A stretch of 64,000 nucleotides of DNA from JADZFO01 sp964512635 (GTDB lineage: Bacteria > 4484-113 > JAFGCY01), in the NCBI GenBank assembly GCA_964512635.1, contig CAZEJB010000002.1, positions 62,001-126,000 of the forward strand, in the 5' to 3' direction. The notes beneath the pieces are model-generated. The model made no database searches, was not told the DNA's origin, and saw only the letters and a program-made list of their open reading frames with translations. This document shows positions 1-7,928 of this stretch, in pieces. How positions within the stretch are numbered: the first letter of the stretch is position 1; each line of letters begins with the position of its first letter. Both the position numbers and the translations under genes were made by a program.

Positions 1-2243
1 AGGTCAGCTATGACGATGCGCAGCTCCATGGCGGTATTGACCGCTGGCCCAGCGGTGATCCGGCCGGGCTTGGAGCGCCGAACTGGCGGTTGGCGCGGGT
101 AGACGGCATTGCGGATGGAGTCATCAGCGTAAATGACCTGACATCCATCGGAGTGCACTTTGGCGAGCGCATGGATGGCTACCTCATCCGCCGCGGTGTC
201 AACCGCGGAAACGGGTCGATCGAGTGGGACAGCCAGCCGCTCGACCTGGGAACCGGCAGCTTAGTTTCCGTTGACCGCGGCGCATTCAGCGCGACAGCGG
301 GCCAGCCCTTCCGTTATGCGCTGGAGATCCCGCTTGAGGATGCCCAGTTCAACCAGTACTTCACCGTTCAGGGCTGCGACAGCCAGAGCCAGACTGTCGG
401 GCCGGAGAGCCTGGCTGCTAGCTACTCTCCGAATCCGGGCGTCGATACCGAAGCGCCGCTCTGGAATTCCACCATTGGCGTCACCAAAGTGCAGCCTGGC
501 GACCAGAGCCTGACCGTGCTGTTTGGAACGGCCACAGACCTGCAAAGTCCTCCTGTGGGCTACCACGTCTATTACAGCCAGGGCGACCCGCAGCAGCCCG
601 ATGCACCATTCGACTTTGAGACAGCCAGTGTGCTGACTGTCAGTTCCAGCCCCGCTGTAATCAGCGGACTTGCAAACGACGAGTTCTGGCGCGCCGTGGT
701 GCGGGCCTTTGACAGCGCGGAGCAACCCAACGAGGAAATCAACGCGCAGGTGCTGGGATCAAGGATCGGGGCCACTGATATTTACCCCCCTGAGTGGCAG
801 GGGGAAGCCGGACTGCTGGACCTTTACTACGGCAATGGTCAGGCCCTGCTGGTCTGCAACACTGCGGTCGACAGCCAGCAGGACCAGTTTGGGCTCTGGG
901 AATCAGAGCCGGTGGTCTACCGTGTCTACCACGGAGTAGGCGAGGAACCTGACTTCGCTGCGGCAGAAACTCTGGACTTCACCGACCGTAAGCTGGAAAG
1001 TTGCGTGCTGCCGCTTACCGGACTTGACACCAGCAAGAGCCACTGGTTCTGCGTCCGGCCCCGGGATAGCGCAGAAACTCCCAATGAGGACAGCAACAGC
1101 GTGGTGCTGGTGGCAAAGGGCCTTGGAACCCATTCCTGGCCTGCACCGCAGGGCGGCCCTGGCGTTCCAGCCGGTTATCAACCCAGCGGCCCATCAAGCT
1201 TCGCCTTTTCTCCTGGCCTTCTTGACTACCGTCTGGTCAGTCAACTTGCCAAGGATGAGGACCACTGGGCTTCGGCCTGGCGCCTGACAGGCAGCGGCTA
1301 TGTGGCGGCCGGGGACTTCCATCTGGCAGCGCCTGGCGAAGCACCGGACTTTGCACTGCAGGGCGCCGCTCTTGACCATAACAGCCAGTTGCGCCTGCTC
1401 TTTGTCCGCGACGCCACCTTTGGCGATCACTTCACCATCAGCGAATACCGCCAGAGCCTGGGCCAGAGCACCAACCATACCAAGGAAGGTGATTTCGAGG
1501 TTAACCTTTGCGGCTACAACATCAACTCCGAACCTTTTTGCATCTTTGACGCCTTCGACACCAGCGTGGCGACCGGGCAGACCAACTTCCAGTTCTATAT
1601 GTCCGGTTTTCCGCTTTCCTCGGCCAATCTGATTCACGACACGGCCACGGGCAGCGGGCCGCAGGTGGTCAACCTCTGGGACTGGGGTTACAGCCGTCTG
1701 AGCAATGGCCAGATCGGCCTGATGCTGCGCCTGACGGACTACATCAGCGGGGCGGAGAGCTTTAAGCTGATGCGGGTTTCAAGCTCAGGCCATACGCAAA
1801 ACAGCTTTACGCTGGTGAGCGACCGGCTGGTGGGCCTGCAGGGTAATGGGTCAGACTCGCCACTGGTGGTGACTGAAAGCGATCTGGCCGGCGGCAAGCT
1901 GCAATATCTCCAGGACCAGCAAAGCTCGCTGAGCATCGGGACTTTGCACGCGATGAGCCTTCGGCGCAGCCAGTTGCAGGCATCCAGCATGGAATCCTAC
2001 CTGGCGGTCCTGGAACTGGCCAGCGATTCCTTTTATGGCTCTGACAGCGAGCTGCGGCTCCAGGCCGTACTGATTCACGGGTCGAAGGGCGAACAGAAGA
2101 TCCCTCTGCTGCTTGAGGCGGGGGCAACATCCTTCAAGCCTCTGGCCGTACTGGATGCGACGAAGTTTGTCCTGAGTTACTACGTCCCTGGCGGTGGCAG
2201 CGAAGCTGGCAGCGACCGGCATCTGGTACTTGAGTTCAACTGA
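1..2243 (+). CDS. Secreted dockerin-like / FN3-type surface protein (5' end outside window)
   Basis: The frame is open from the left edge (first full codon at base 3), so the gene is truncated at its 5' end; 746 residues are visible. The first 60 residues contain WPSGDP, then DGIADGVISVNDL and DGYLIRRG. This matches the module in the lipoprotein starting at 60796 and the cytochrome at 39171, which resembles the duplicated Ca-binding loop of dockerins (DxNxDGxxxxxDL). Two or three beta-rich segments follow, with FN3-like phrasing such as GYHVYYSQG and YRVYHGVG, and then an unrecognised C-terminal region of about 350 residues. No transmembrane anchor is visible in the part present. Probably extracellular. 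A TTG at base 90 could start a shorter frame, but the conserved module begins upstream of it, so the longer reading is preferred. Function unknown. Confidence 0.75.
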   Translation, partial: VSYDDAQLHGGIDRWPSGDPAGLGAPNWRLARVDGIADGVISVNDLTSIGVHFGERMDGYLIRRGVNRGNGSIEWDSQPLDLGTGSLVSVDRGAFSATAGQPFRYALEIPLEDAQFNQYFTVQGCDSQSQTVGPESLAASYSPNPGVDTEAPLWNSTIGVTKVQPGDQSLTVLFGTATDLQSPPVGYHVYYSQGDPQQPDAPFDFETASVLTVSSSPAVISGLANDEFWRAVVRAFDSAEQPNEEINAQVLGSRIGATDIYPPEWQGEAGLLDLYYGNGQALLVCNTAVDSQQDQFGLWESEPVVYRVYHGVGEEPDFAAAETLDFTDRKLESCVLPLTGLDTSKSHWFCVRPRDSAETPNEDSNSVVLVAKGLGTHSWPAPQGGPGVPAGYQPSGPSSFAFSPGLLDYRLVSQLAKDEDHWASAWRLTGSGYVAAGDFHLAAPGEAPDFALQGAALDHNSQLRLLFVRDATFGDHFTISEYRQSLGQSTNHTKEGDFEVNLCGYNINSEPFCIFDAFDTSVATGQTNFQFYMSGFPLSSANLIHDTATGSGPQVVNLWDWGYSRLSNGQIGLMLRLTDYISGAESFKLMRVSSSGHTQNSFTLVSDRLVGLQGNGSDSPLVVTESDLAGGKLQYLQDQQSSLSIGTLHAMSLRRSQLQASSMESYLAVLELASDSFYGSDSELRLQAVLIHGSKGEQKIPLLLEAGATSFKPLAVLDATKFVLSYYVPGGGSEAGSDRHLVLEFN

Positions 2244-2267
2244 TGCCGGGCGTCTTTGTGTCAAAAC

Positions 2268-2296
2268 TTGCAATTCCTTGTTGCACAAGTGATAAT
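2268..2296 (+). promoter_or_regulatory. Candidate sigma70 promoter upstream of rsfS
   Basis: TTGCAA (2268-2273), a 17-bp spacer and GATAAT (2291-2296) lie in the 297-bp gap after the first gene. This would give a leader of about 240 nt before rsfS. I see no convincing gene in the rest of this gap. Confidence 0.4.
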
Positions 2297-2503
2297 CTGG
2301 TGTTGACGATGACTCTCCGCCATTGGCGTCACAGCTGCAACCTGATCCTTGGGGCCGCATGCTGAGCCCAGGCTCGCCGGCCAGGATTTGCTGTCAGCGC
2401 TGCATTGCGCCAACACCTGCAAGCCCGTCCCGCCTGAAACGCGCCTTGCTGCGCCCGCTGCAGGCGCGAACGTCTGCGGGATGTGGGTACGTCATTATTG
2501 TTT

Positions 2504-2524
2504 GGCCGCCTGATTCAGGCGGCC
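2504..2524 (+). promoter_or_regulatory. Hairpin directly upstream of the rsfS ribosome binding site
   Basis: GGCCGCCTGA and TCAGGCGGCC form a perfect inverted repeat with one base between them (realistically an 8-bp stem with a 5-nt loop). It ends at the base before the GGGGA ribosome binding site of rsfS, so it could affect initiation. That role is an inference. Confidence 0.35.
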
Positions 2525-2540
2525 GGGGAACAGCTTGAGC

Positions 2541-3014
2541 ATGATTGATGAAGAAAAGCAGTTCGGGACAGACAGCGGGGAGCAGAACCCGGTAGATCCG
2601 CGCGGCGGCGTGCTGGTCGATACACGCCCGGAGAGCCGCCGACGCAGCCAGGGTCCCGCGGATGATGATGATCTGACCATTGCCGACATCCTGGAAGTAA
2701 TCCGTACGGCGCTGGAAGACAAGAAGGGCCAGGACGTGCTGATTCTGGACGTAGCCGACCAGTGCGATTACATGGAATACCTAGTGGTGGCCAGTGGTCT
2801 GAGCGATACGCACAACCGTGCGCTGGCCGATAACGTCATGTCTGAACTGGCCCGCTATGGTATAATCCGCGACGATCTTCAGGGCTATCGTCGAGGGGAT
2901 TGGATCCTTATCGACTACGACGTCCTCGTGGTGCATCTCTTCCTGCCGGCACTCAGAGAGTTCTATCGGCTGGAGGAATTGTGGGCCAGTGGTGAGGAGA
3001 TCAAGGCGGCCTAG
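2541..3014 (+). CDS. rsfS: Ribosomal silencing factor RsfS (RsfS/YbeB/Iojap family)
   Basis: RsfS binds uL14 on the 50S subunit and blocks 30S joining when nutrients are scarce. The conserved domain runs from about residue 45 to the end: LTIADILEVIR, the DVLILDVADQCDYMEYLVVASG block, and the hallmark GDWILIDYDVLVVHLF followed by REFYRLEELW. There is a charged, low-complexity N-terminal extension of about 45 residues that is unusual for the family (typically 105-130 aa). I chose ATG 2541; the in-frame TTG at 2535 lies closer to the GGGGA site (2525-2529) and is a possible alternative. The gene is followed 43 bp later by tRNA-Ala. Confidence 0.93.
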   Translation: MIDEEKQFGTDSGEQNPVDPRGGVLVDTRPESRRRSQGPADDDDLTIADILEVIRTALEDKKGQDVLILDVADQCDYMEYLVVASGLSDTHNRALADNVMSELARYGIIRDDLQGYRRGDWILIDYDVLVVHLFLPALREFYRLEELWASGEEIKAA

Positions 3015-3057
3015 GAGGCTTTTGCCGCGGGCGCGGGCGCCCGTTCCGCCCATTCGT

Positions 3058-3129
3058 GGGGCTGTGGCGCAGTGGTAGCGCATCTGTCTGGCAGACAGAG
3101 GGTCAGGGGTTCGAGTCCCCTCAGCTCCA
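3058..3129 (+). tRNA. tRNA-Ala, anticodon GGC
   Basis: A full cloverleaf can be drawn. Acceptor GGGGCTG (3058-3064) pairs with CAGCTCC (3122-3128) and includes the G3-U70 wobble that identifies alanine tRNAs. D stem GCGC/GCGC, anticodon stem TCTGT/ACAGA with loop CTGGCAG (anticodon GGC, 3090-3092), T stem AGGGG/CCCCT with loop TTCGAGT, discriminator A3129. The following bases are C then a run of T, so the 3' CCA is not encoded and must be added after transcription. Confidence 0.95.
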
Positions 3130-3232
3130 CTTTTTTGCTATTTTGGAACCTGTACAATAGCCAGTAAGTCTGCTTTAATGGCCGGGTCGCTCCGGCTTTC
3201 AGCAGGAGCTAACTTCTCTGCGAGGGTGGGAA

Positions 3233-4645
3233 ATGCCTTCTCGTCTTGGAAAGGCCTTCGGCGTGGCGCTTGCCGCCAGTGCCCTTGTGCTGCCCCTTAA
3301 CTTCGCTCAGGGTTTCGAGCGCTCGGCTTTGTCGATGCGCTTCAAGCCCATGGAGGAATCCTACGAGCGTTACATGTTCCAGCTCGTCATGAGCGGTGCC
3401 CACATCTCTCCCGGCATCAAGGATGAAATGGCCTGGGGCGAGTTTGCTATCGGCACTGTCTACAAGGACGAAGTTGTGGACGCGGCCAACCAGTACACCC
3501 GGCACAGCGTCACCTTCTATACCTATAACGTCAAGCAGCTCCAGACCGGGCTTGGCCAGGACCGCAACGACCCGCGTTTTGGTGGCAACCCCTTCCCCGA
3601 CGTCCCTGGCGGCGGTGAAGACAATGGTGGCGGCGAAGACGGCGGCGGCGAGGAAGGTGGCGGCGGTGAAGGCGGCGGCGGCGAAGGCGGTGGCGGCGGT
3701 GAAGGTGGCGGCGGTGGTGGCGGCGGTAACGGCCCCAAGCCGACCAGCATGGGTGGCAAGATGGGCGGCGGCTTCATTGGCGCCCTGGGCCTGCCTCCGG
3801 GATCCGGTAGCGGCCCGAGCCCTCTGCAGGGCACCGGCGGCGGCGATGGCGGCCCCGGCGACCGTGACGGCGGCGGCGGCGATGGCGAGCGTGCCGGTGG
3901 CCGTAACGCGACGACCGTTAACCTCGACACCATCCGCGTCACTAACCTTGATTACATCGTCGACCCGAGCGGTAACATCCTCGACGTCGGCGGCCTCGAC
4001 CTCCTGCGCAAGGTCAGTCAGAACCAGCTGATCAACAGCGAGGACAAGAAGAACTTCGTTGACATCAACATCAGCCATGTCTTCGAGTGGTCGCACATGC
4101 TGCGTCTGCCGGACTATCCAGTCTATAAGGAAGACATCTGGTTCTCCGAGATGCCGATCCACGTCCCGGGCCTGCCCTTTGACAAGCCCGTGCTGACGAA
4201 GTTCATGTACAAGCTGATCGACTTCCGCACCGTCGGCGACCGCAAGGTGGCCGTCGTGGATATGACGGGCGTCACCGAATGGAACCACGAGTGGGACACC
4301 AACGCCGCCGGCACCCTGACCGAGTTCAAGAGCTGGGGCAACATGGGCTTCTCCGCCCGCTACTGGTTCGACTATGAGACCAACACGATTTTCGCGATCA
4401 CCCGCCCGCCCTTCCAGGACTGGCAGTATCAGCGCGGATATCCGGGCGGTTTCAACCTCGGTATTCCCTACGACCCGATCTCCGGTTTCAACATGACTTA
4501 TCCGGGTCTGGCGATCACCATGGAGTTCTTCTACAACACCCGCGAAACGGACATCTCCGGCAAGCCGCGTCTGGTTGAAGTCGAGCCCAAGGAGCAGCGC
4601 CGCTACATCGTGCTCAACATGCTCTGCCAGCTTGAAGCCGAGTAA
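3233..4645 (+). CDS. Exported protein with a Gly/Glu-rich low-complexity linker
   Basis: 470 aa. Residues 1-28 look like a Sec signal peptide (basic start, hydrophobic run ending LNFAQG). About residues 124-215 form a low-complexity stretch of GGGE, GGGG and GGDG units with a few Pro and Lys; it is flanked by a predicted folded N-terminal part and a C-terminal domain (about 230-470) rich in aromatic residues. I do not recognise either domain. The start ATG follows GAGGGTGGGAA. A possible -10 (TACAAT, 3153-3158) lies 75 bp upstream, just after the tRNA. The gene ends in a strong terminator, so it is probably monocistronic. The Gly linker suggests a flexible connection between two extracytoplasmic domains. 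Function unknown. Confidence 0.8.
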   Translation: MPSRLGKAFGVALAASALVLPLNFAQGFERSALSMRFKPMEESYERYMFQLVMSGAHISPGIKDEMAWGEFAIGTVYKDEVVDAANQYTRHSVTFYTYNVKQLQTGLGQDRNDPRFGGNPFPDVPGGGEDNGGGEDGGGEEGGGGEGGGGEGGGGGEGGGGGGGGNGPKPTSMGGKMGGGFIGALGLPPGSGSGPSPLQGTGGGDGGPGDRDGGGGDGERAGGRNATTVNLDTIRVTNLDYIVDPSGNILDVGGLDLLRKVSQNQLINSEDKKNFVDINISHVFEWSHMLRLPDYPVYKEDIWFSEMPIHVPGLPFDKPVLTKFMYKLIDFRTVGDRKVAVVDMTGVTEWNHEWDTNAAGTLTEFKSWGNMGFSARYWFDYETNTIFAITRPPFQDWQYQRGYPGGFNLGIPYDPISGFNMTYPGLAITMEFFYNTRETDISGKPRLVEVEPKEQRRYIVLNMLCQLEAE

Positions 4646-4669
4646 GCGGATTACTGAAACGAAATTGAA

Positions 4670-4705
4670 GGCTCCGGGAGAAATCCCGGAGCCTTTTTCT
4701 TTTTC
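4670..4705 (+). terminator. Rho-independent terminator
   Basis: A perfect 10-bp stem GGCTCCGGGA / TCCCGGAGCC capped by a GAAA tetraloop is followed by TTTTTCTTTTTC. It closes the exported Gly-rich protein gene. Confidence 0.93.
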
Positions 4706-4755
4706 GCGCGTCTATAGCTGCGGGGAAGGGCGCGATAGCGCCGAAGGAGGCAGGG

Positions 4756-5262
4756 ATGGACGACAGTCGACGCGGCAATCTTGCCGCCATACTCGCTGTG
4801 CTTGTACTGCTGCTGGGAGCAGCCGCCTATTTCGGGCCCGGCCTGTACCGGGACTGGAAGTTTCAGCGCCGCTGCGACGCAATGCTCGCCGACGCAATGG
4901 CCGGCCAGCTTGGATCAGTGGCAGGTTATGTGCAGGCTGACCAGCAGAAGCTGGTGAACGCACTGTTCCAGACAGTGGTACCCGCCAACTACACCAGCTA
5001 TCTGCAGTCGCTGAAGCTGAGCAGCTTTGAGCACGATCCGAATGAGCGCGATGTGGTCTGGGCCTATGTGACCGCCAAGCTGAATTATGGCGACGGGGGC
5101 AGCGACACTGCCGGGCTGGCTCAGGGCAAGCTGCGCTGGGTCTGGCGTTCGGGCCAGTGGGAGTGGGACTTCGAAGGTTCCTATGGCGCGGAGTTCCCGG
5201 TCTCGGGCGCGGCCAACTGGGTGCGGCTGGGAGACTTCATTACAATTGACGGCGCGGATTAA
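4756..5262 (+). CDS. Small membrane-anchored protein, unknown function
   Basis: 168 aa. One N-terminal transmembrane segment (about residues 9-28, LAAILAVLVLLLGAAAYF) precedes an extracytoplasmic domain of about 135 residues rich in Trp and Tyr (VWAYVTAKLNYGD, LRWVWRSGQWEWDFEGSYG). The wrapped beta pattern resembles small NTF2-like or lipocalin-like domains, but I cannot assign a family. The start has a strong site, AAGGAGGCAGGG before ATG. Its stop codon overlaps the ribD start (TAATG), so the two are translationally coupled, though no link to riboflavin synthesis is evident. Confidence 0.75.
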   Translation: MDDSRRGNLAAILAVLVLLLGAAAYFGPGLYRDWKFQRRCDAMLADAMAGQLGSVAGYVQADQQKLVNALFQTVVPANYTSYLQSLKLSSFEHDPNERDVVWAYVTAKLNYGDGGSDTAGLAQGKLRWVWRSGQWEWDFEGSYGAEFPVSGAANWVRLGDFITIDGAD

Positions 5263-6458
5263 TGCGAATTCAGACCAACGAACAGATCCACAGCAGCGAC
5301 GAGTACTTCGTCCACGAGGCTTTGCGCCTGGCCGAGGCCAACATGGGCTATACAGCGCCGAACCCGCCGGTGGGGGCCGTACTTGTCCGCGAGGGCCGGA
5401 TCATCGGCCGCGGCGCGCATCTGAAACTTGGAGACCTGCATGCCGAAGCGCAGGCCCTGCGGGATGCCGGGGATGCTCAGGGCGCGACCTGCTATGTCAG
5501 CCTAGAGCCTTGCAGCCATGTTGGGCGCCAGCCATCCTGCTGTAATCTGCTGGCCGAGGCTGGCGTCAGCCGGGTGGTCTGGGGCTGCGACGATGCCGAC
5601 CCGCGCAGCGCGGGACGCGCGGCGACTGTGTTGGGCGCGCAGGGCATCGAGACCCGCAGCGGCGTGCTGGCCGATAGCTGCGCCGCCTTTCTCCGCCACT
5701 ATCTGCTTAGCGAGCAGCAGCAGCGCTGCTTTGTCCACCTCAAGCTGGCTCTGAGTCTTGACGCTCAGCTTGCCTGTGCCAATGGCGCCAGCCAGTGGCT
5801 CTCCGGGCCGCAGAGTCTGGGGCTGGCACATTACCTGCGCTGGAAGTACGACGCCGTGCTGGTCGGCCGTGGCACGGTGCTGGCCGACAATCCGCGCCTG
5901 ACCGTACGGCCGGAAGTTCTCGAGCCCTACTACCAAGGCGCGGCTGCTCGGATCTTTCGTCAGCCGGTGCGGCTGGTGCTTGACCCCAGCTTTGAGCTGC
6001 TGCCCCAGTTTAGCCAGAATCCGGCGCGCTTCAGCCTGCTCGATCTGCAGGGCCAGCGCGATGACTTGCCGGGTCTGATCGTGATTGGGCGTGCTGACGC
6101 TTTGCCTGCGGAGCACAATCTGCCGCCGCAGGTTCAGCTAATGGGACTCGGCCTCGATTCCGCGGGCCGCCTTGACCTGCGCCAGATGCGCGTTATGCTT
6201 TTTGAGCGCGGGCTGCGCAGCCTGCTGATCGAAGGCGGTGGGGCCGTAGCGCGCAGCGTGCTGCTGCAGCAGGCTGCCGACCGGCTTACCCTGGTTTACA
6301 CACCTGTGCTGATTGGCAGTGACGGCCAGGGCTTCAGTCCGGCGCTGGGCAGCAGGAGCATCGCCGAGTGCCCGCGACTGACAGATGTGGACGTCGAAGT
6401 TCTGGGGCAGGACTGCGCCTACAGCGGCCGGCCTCAGTGGCCCGGCACCGCGGGTTAG
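5262..6458 (+). CDS. ribD: Bifunctional riboflavin biosynthesis protein RibD (deaminase/reductase)
   Basis: Catalyses the second and third steps of riboflavin synthesis: deamination of the 2,5-diamino pyrimidinone ribose phosphate, then side-chain reduction with NADPH. The N-terminal CDA-fold deaminase (about 14-140) has zinc ligands H60 (in HAE, with E62 as the catalytic acid), C84 (PCSH) and C93 (GRQPSC). The C-terminal reductase (about 155-390) has GRGTVLADNPRLTVR and the EGGG motif. 398 aa is normal for the family (360-400). No other rib genes lie nearby. The start overlaps the stop of the preceding gene. Confidence 0.95.
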   Translation: MRIQTNEQIHSSDEYFVHEALRLAEANMGYTAPNPPVGAVLVREGRIIGRGAHLKLGDLHAEAQALRDAGDAQGATCYVSLEPCSHVGRQPSCCNLLAEAGVSRVVWGCDDADPRSAGRAATVLGAQGIETRSGVLADSCAAFLRHYLLSEQQQRCFVHLKLALSLDAQLACANGASQWLSGPQSLGLAHYLRWKYDAVLVGRGTVLADNPRLTVRPEVLEPYYQGAAARIFRQPVRLVLDPSFELLPQFSQNPARFSLLDLQGQRDDLPGLIVIGRADALPAEHNLPPQVQLMGLGLDSAGRLDLRQMRVMLFERGLRSLLIEGGGAVARSVLLQQAADRLTLVYTPVLIGSDGQGFSPALGSRSIAECPRLTDVDVEVLGQDCAYSGRPQWPGTAG

Positions 6459-6517
6459 TCACGCTAGTCGACGAAGGATATGTTGAAGCAGAGCTGTCAG
6501 ATTGAAGGATTGCCGGC

Positions 6518-7384
6518 ATGACCAACACCAAGCCGGACCCTGTCGCGCGGGGCAAGTCCCGGGAAAACGCACTCGGGCAGTACCTGCGCCTGCTGCGCGT
6601 AAAGAGCAAGCTGACGATGGTGCAGGCCGCCGAGCTCTCCGGCGTCACCCAGGGCTACATCAGCCAGATTGAGAACGGCCTGTACCAGCCCTCCGGCAAG
6701 GTACTCGCGAAACTGGCCCGGGCCTACAAGGTGCAGGAGGTCCAGCTGCTGCGCCGCGCAGGAATTGTCGACCAGGGCATGCTTGATCGTCTCGGCCTTG
6801 GCGACAGCAGCGGCGAGACTGACACCGGCGATCTGGACGGGCCGGCCGAAGGCAATCCCGAGCATCTTGCGCTGCTGCTGCGGCGCAACCTGGCCCTTTT
6901 GGAGCTGATCGCCGAGCAGCAGCGCAGCCGCGACCGCGCCAGCGGGCTGCCAACAGCCGAGCTTGCCGCTGAACAGGACCCCGGCGGCGAGGTGGTCGAG
7001 TACAGTCTGCCGCTATATGACAACGAGTGGCGCCCGGTGCTCAACGCGGCGGGCGAGCCAGCCGGCTTGAAGGTGCCGGCCAGCCTGTGCAACCACGACC
7101 CCGAGGCCTTTATCCTCAGCGTCGACGATGCGGCGATGGAACCGCTGATCTGTCGCGGCGACTGGGTCATCATCAGCCCGGCGACCGATCCCGAACCGGG
7201 GCAGATTGCCGCGGTCAATGACGCTAACCGTATTCACCTGCGGCACTATATGCCCGTCGGCGAAACCGTCGCGCTGGTGCCGCTTAACTCGCTGTATGCC
7301 AGCGGAGGATTGCTGGAAGGCGATGGCAGCGACAGCGTCGACGTGCTGGGCCGCGTGCTGCGCCTCGTCAACCGCGACCTGTAG
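6518..7384 (+). CDS. XRE-family regulator with a non-catalytic peptidase S24 (LexA-like) domain
   Basis: 288 aa. Residues 15-75 are a Cro/CI-type helix-turn-helix (LTMVQAAELSGVTQGYISQIENG). A linker follows, and about 160-285 form an S24/LexA-like fold. In active family members the serine sits in a GDSMxP motif; here the equivalent stretch reads VDDAAMEP (202-209), with Ala206 in the serine position. The catalytic lysine region reads IHLRHY, with Arg242 in place of Lys. Self-cleavage is therefore unlikely, and the domain may serve dimerisation or ligand sensing. ATG 6518 is preceded by AAGGATTGCCGGC. Its targets cannot be read from the sequence; neighbours are ribD and a phosphoribosyltransferase. 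Confidence 0.85.
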   Translation: MTNTKPDPVARGKSRENALGQYLRLLRVKSKLTMVQAAELSGVTQGYISQIENGLYQPSGKVLAKLARAYKVQEVQLLRRAGIVDQGMLDRLGLGDSSGETDTGDLDGPAEGNPEHLALLLRRNLALLELIAEQQRSRDRASGLPTAELAAEQDPGGEVVEYSLPLYDNEWRPVLNAAGEPAGLKVPASLCNHDPEAFILSVDDAAMEPLICRGDWVIISPATDPEPGQIAAVNDANRIHLRHYMPVGETVALVPLNSLYASGGLLEGDGSDSVDVLGRVLRLVNRDL

Positions 7385-7418
7385 AACAAAACGCAGCAGT
7401 CCATTCCAGCGGCTGCGC

Positions 7419-7430
7419 TATAGTCCCCGC
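7419..7430 (+). promoter_or_regulatory. Leaderless-type -10 promoter element
   Basis: TATAGT (7419-7424) is followed by exactly 6 nt and then GTG at 7431. With standard spacing, transcription would begin at or next to the start codon, and no Shine-Dalgarno site is seen. This sets the start of the next gene at 7431 rather than at an earlier in-frame codon. Confidence 0.55.
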
Positions 7431-7928
7431 GTGCAGAGCAACGAATCCGGCGGCCCCTTCGCCGCACTGGAAGTCCATATCAGCGCCGAACGCTATCTGG
7501 AGCTGCTGGCCGAGCTGGCCGACGCGGTGGGTGATCTTCCACAGCGGCCGGACGCAATCATCGGCATCAAGCGCAGCGGCTTGTTTCCGGCGGTGTACCT
7601 CAGTGAAGTCCTGCAGCTGCCCATGTTTACCGACTATGAAGCGCAGAAGTTTCCCTGGCCGCGACTGAGCAGTCCACTGGTGGTTGACACCGTCGCCTGG
7701 AGCGGCGGCTCAATCCGCCATGCCTTGCGGCAGCTTGGCGACGCCGGAGCGCAGCAGGCCCAGGTGCTGGTCATGTACGCCCGCTGCGACCCCGCACCAG
7801 GACTGGAGGCATATGCCTCGATGGTGGATCGGATAAGATACCTCTACCAGGCTCACTGCATTCCGCACTTCTGGTACACACGGAAGGCACTGCGGCTTGG
7901 CCATGCGAAGAAAGGGGCCCAGCAATGA
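7431..7928 (+). CDS. Phosphoribosyltransferase-like protein
   Basis: 165 aa from GTG 7431. The fold is type I PRTase-like: IIGIKRSGLFPAVYLSEVL (hood/loop I region), then VVDTVAWSGGSI at about 84-95 in the position of the PRPP-binding loop. The usual pair of acidic residues is reduced to Asp-Thr, so catalytic competence is uncertain. The C terminus, HCIPHFWYTRK, contains aromatic residues that could stack on a base. The frame is open upstream to 7206, but the leaderless-type promoter at 7419 and overlap with the regulator argue for GTG 7431. The stop overlaps the tpiA start (ATGA). Substrate unknown; similar stand-alone proteins are often called PRTase or adenine PRTase-like. Confidence 0.75.
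   Translation: MQSNESGGPFAALEVHISAERYLELLAELADAVGDLPQRPDAIIGIKRSGLFPAVYLSEVLQLPMFTDYEAQKFPWPRLSSPLVVDTVAWSGGSIRHALRQLGDAGAQQAQVLVMYARCDPAPGLEAYASMVDRIRYLYQAHCIPHFWYTRKALRLGHAKKGAQQ

Noticed and set aside
2861..2866. TATAAT inside rsfS
   Set aside because: It is inside the conserved coding region, with no matching -35 and no gene starting downstream before the tRNA; treated as chance.
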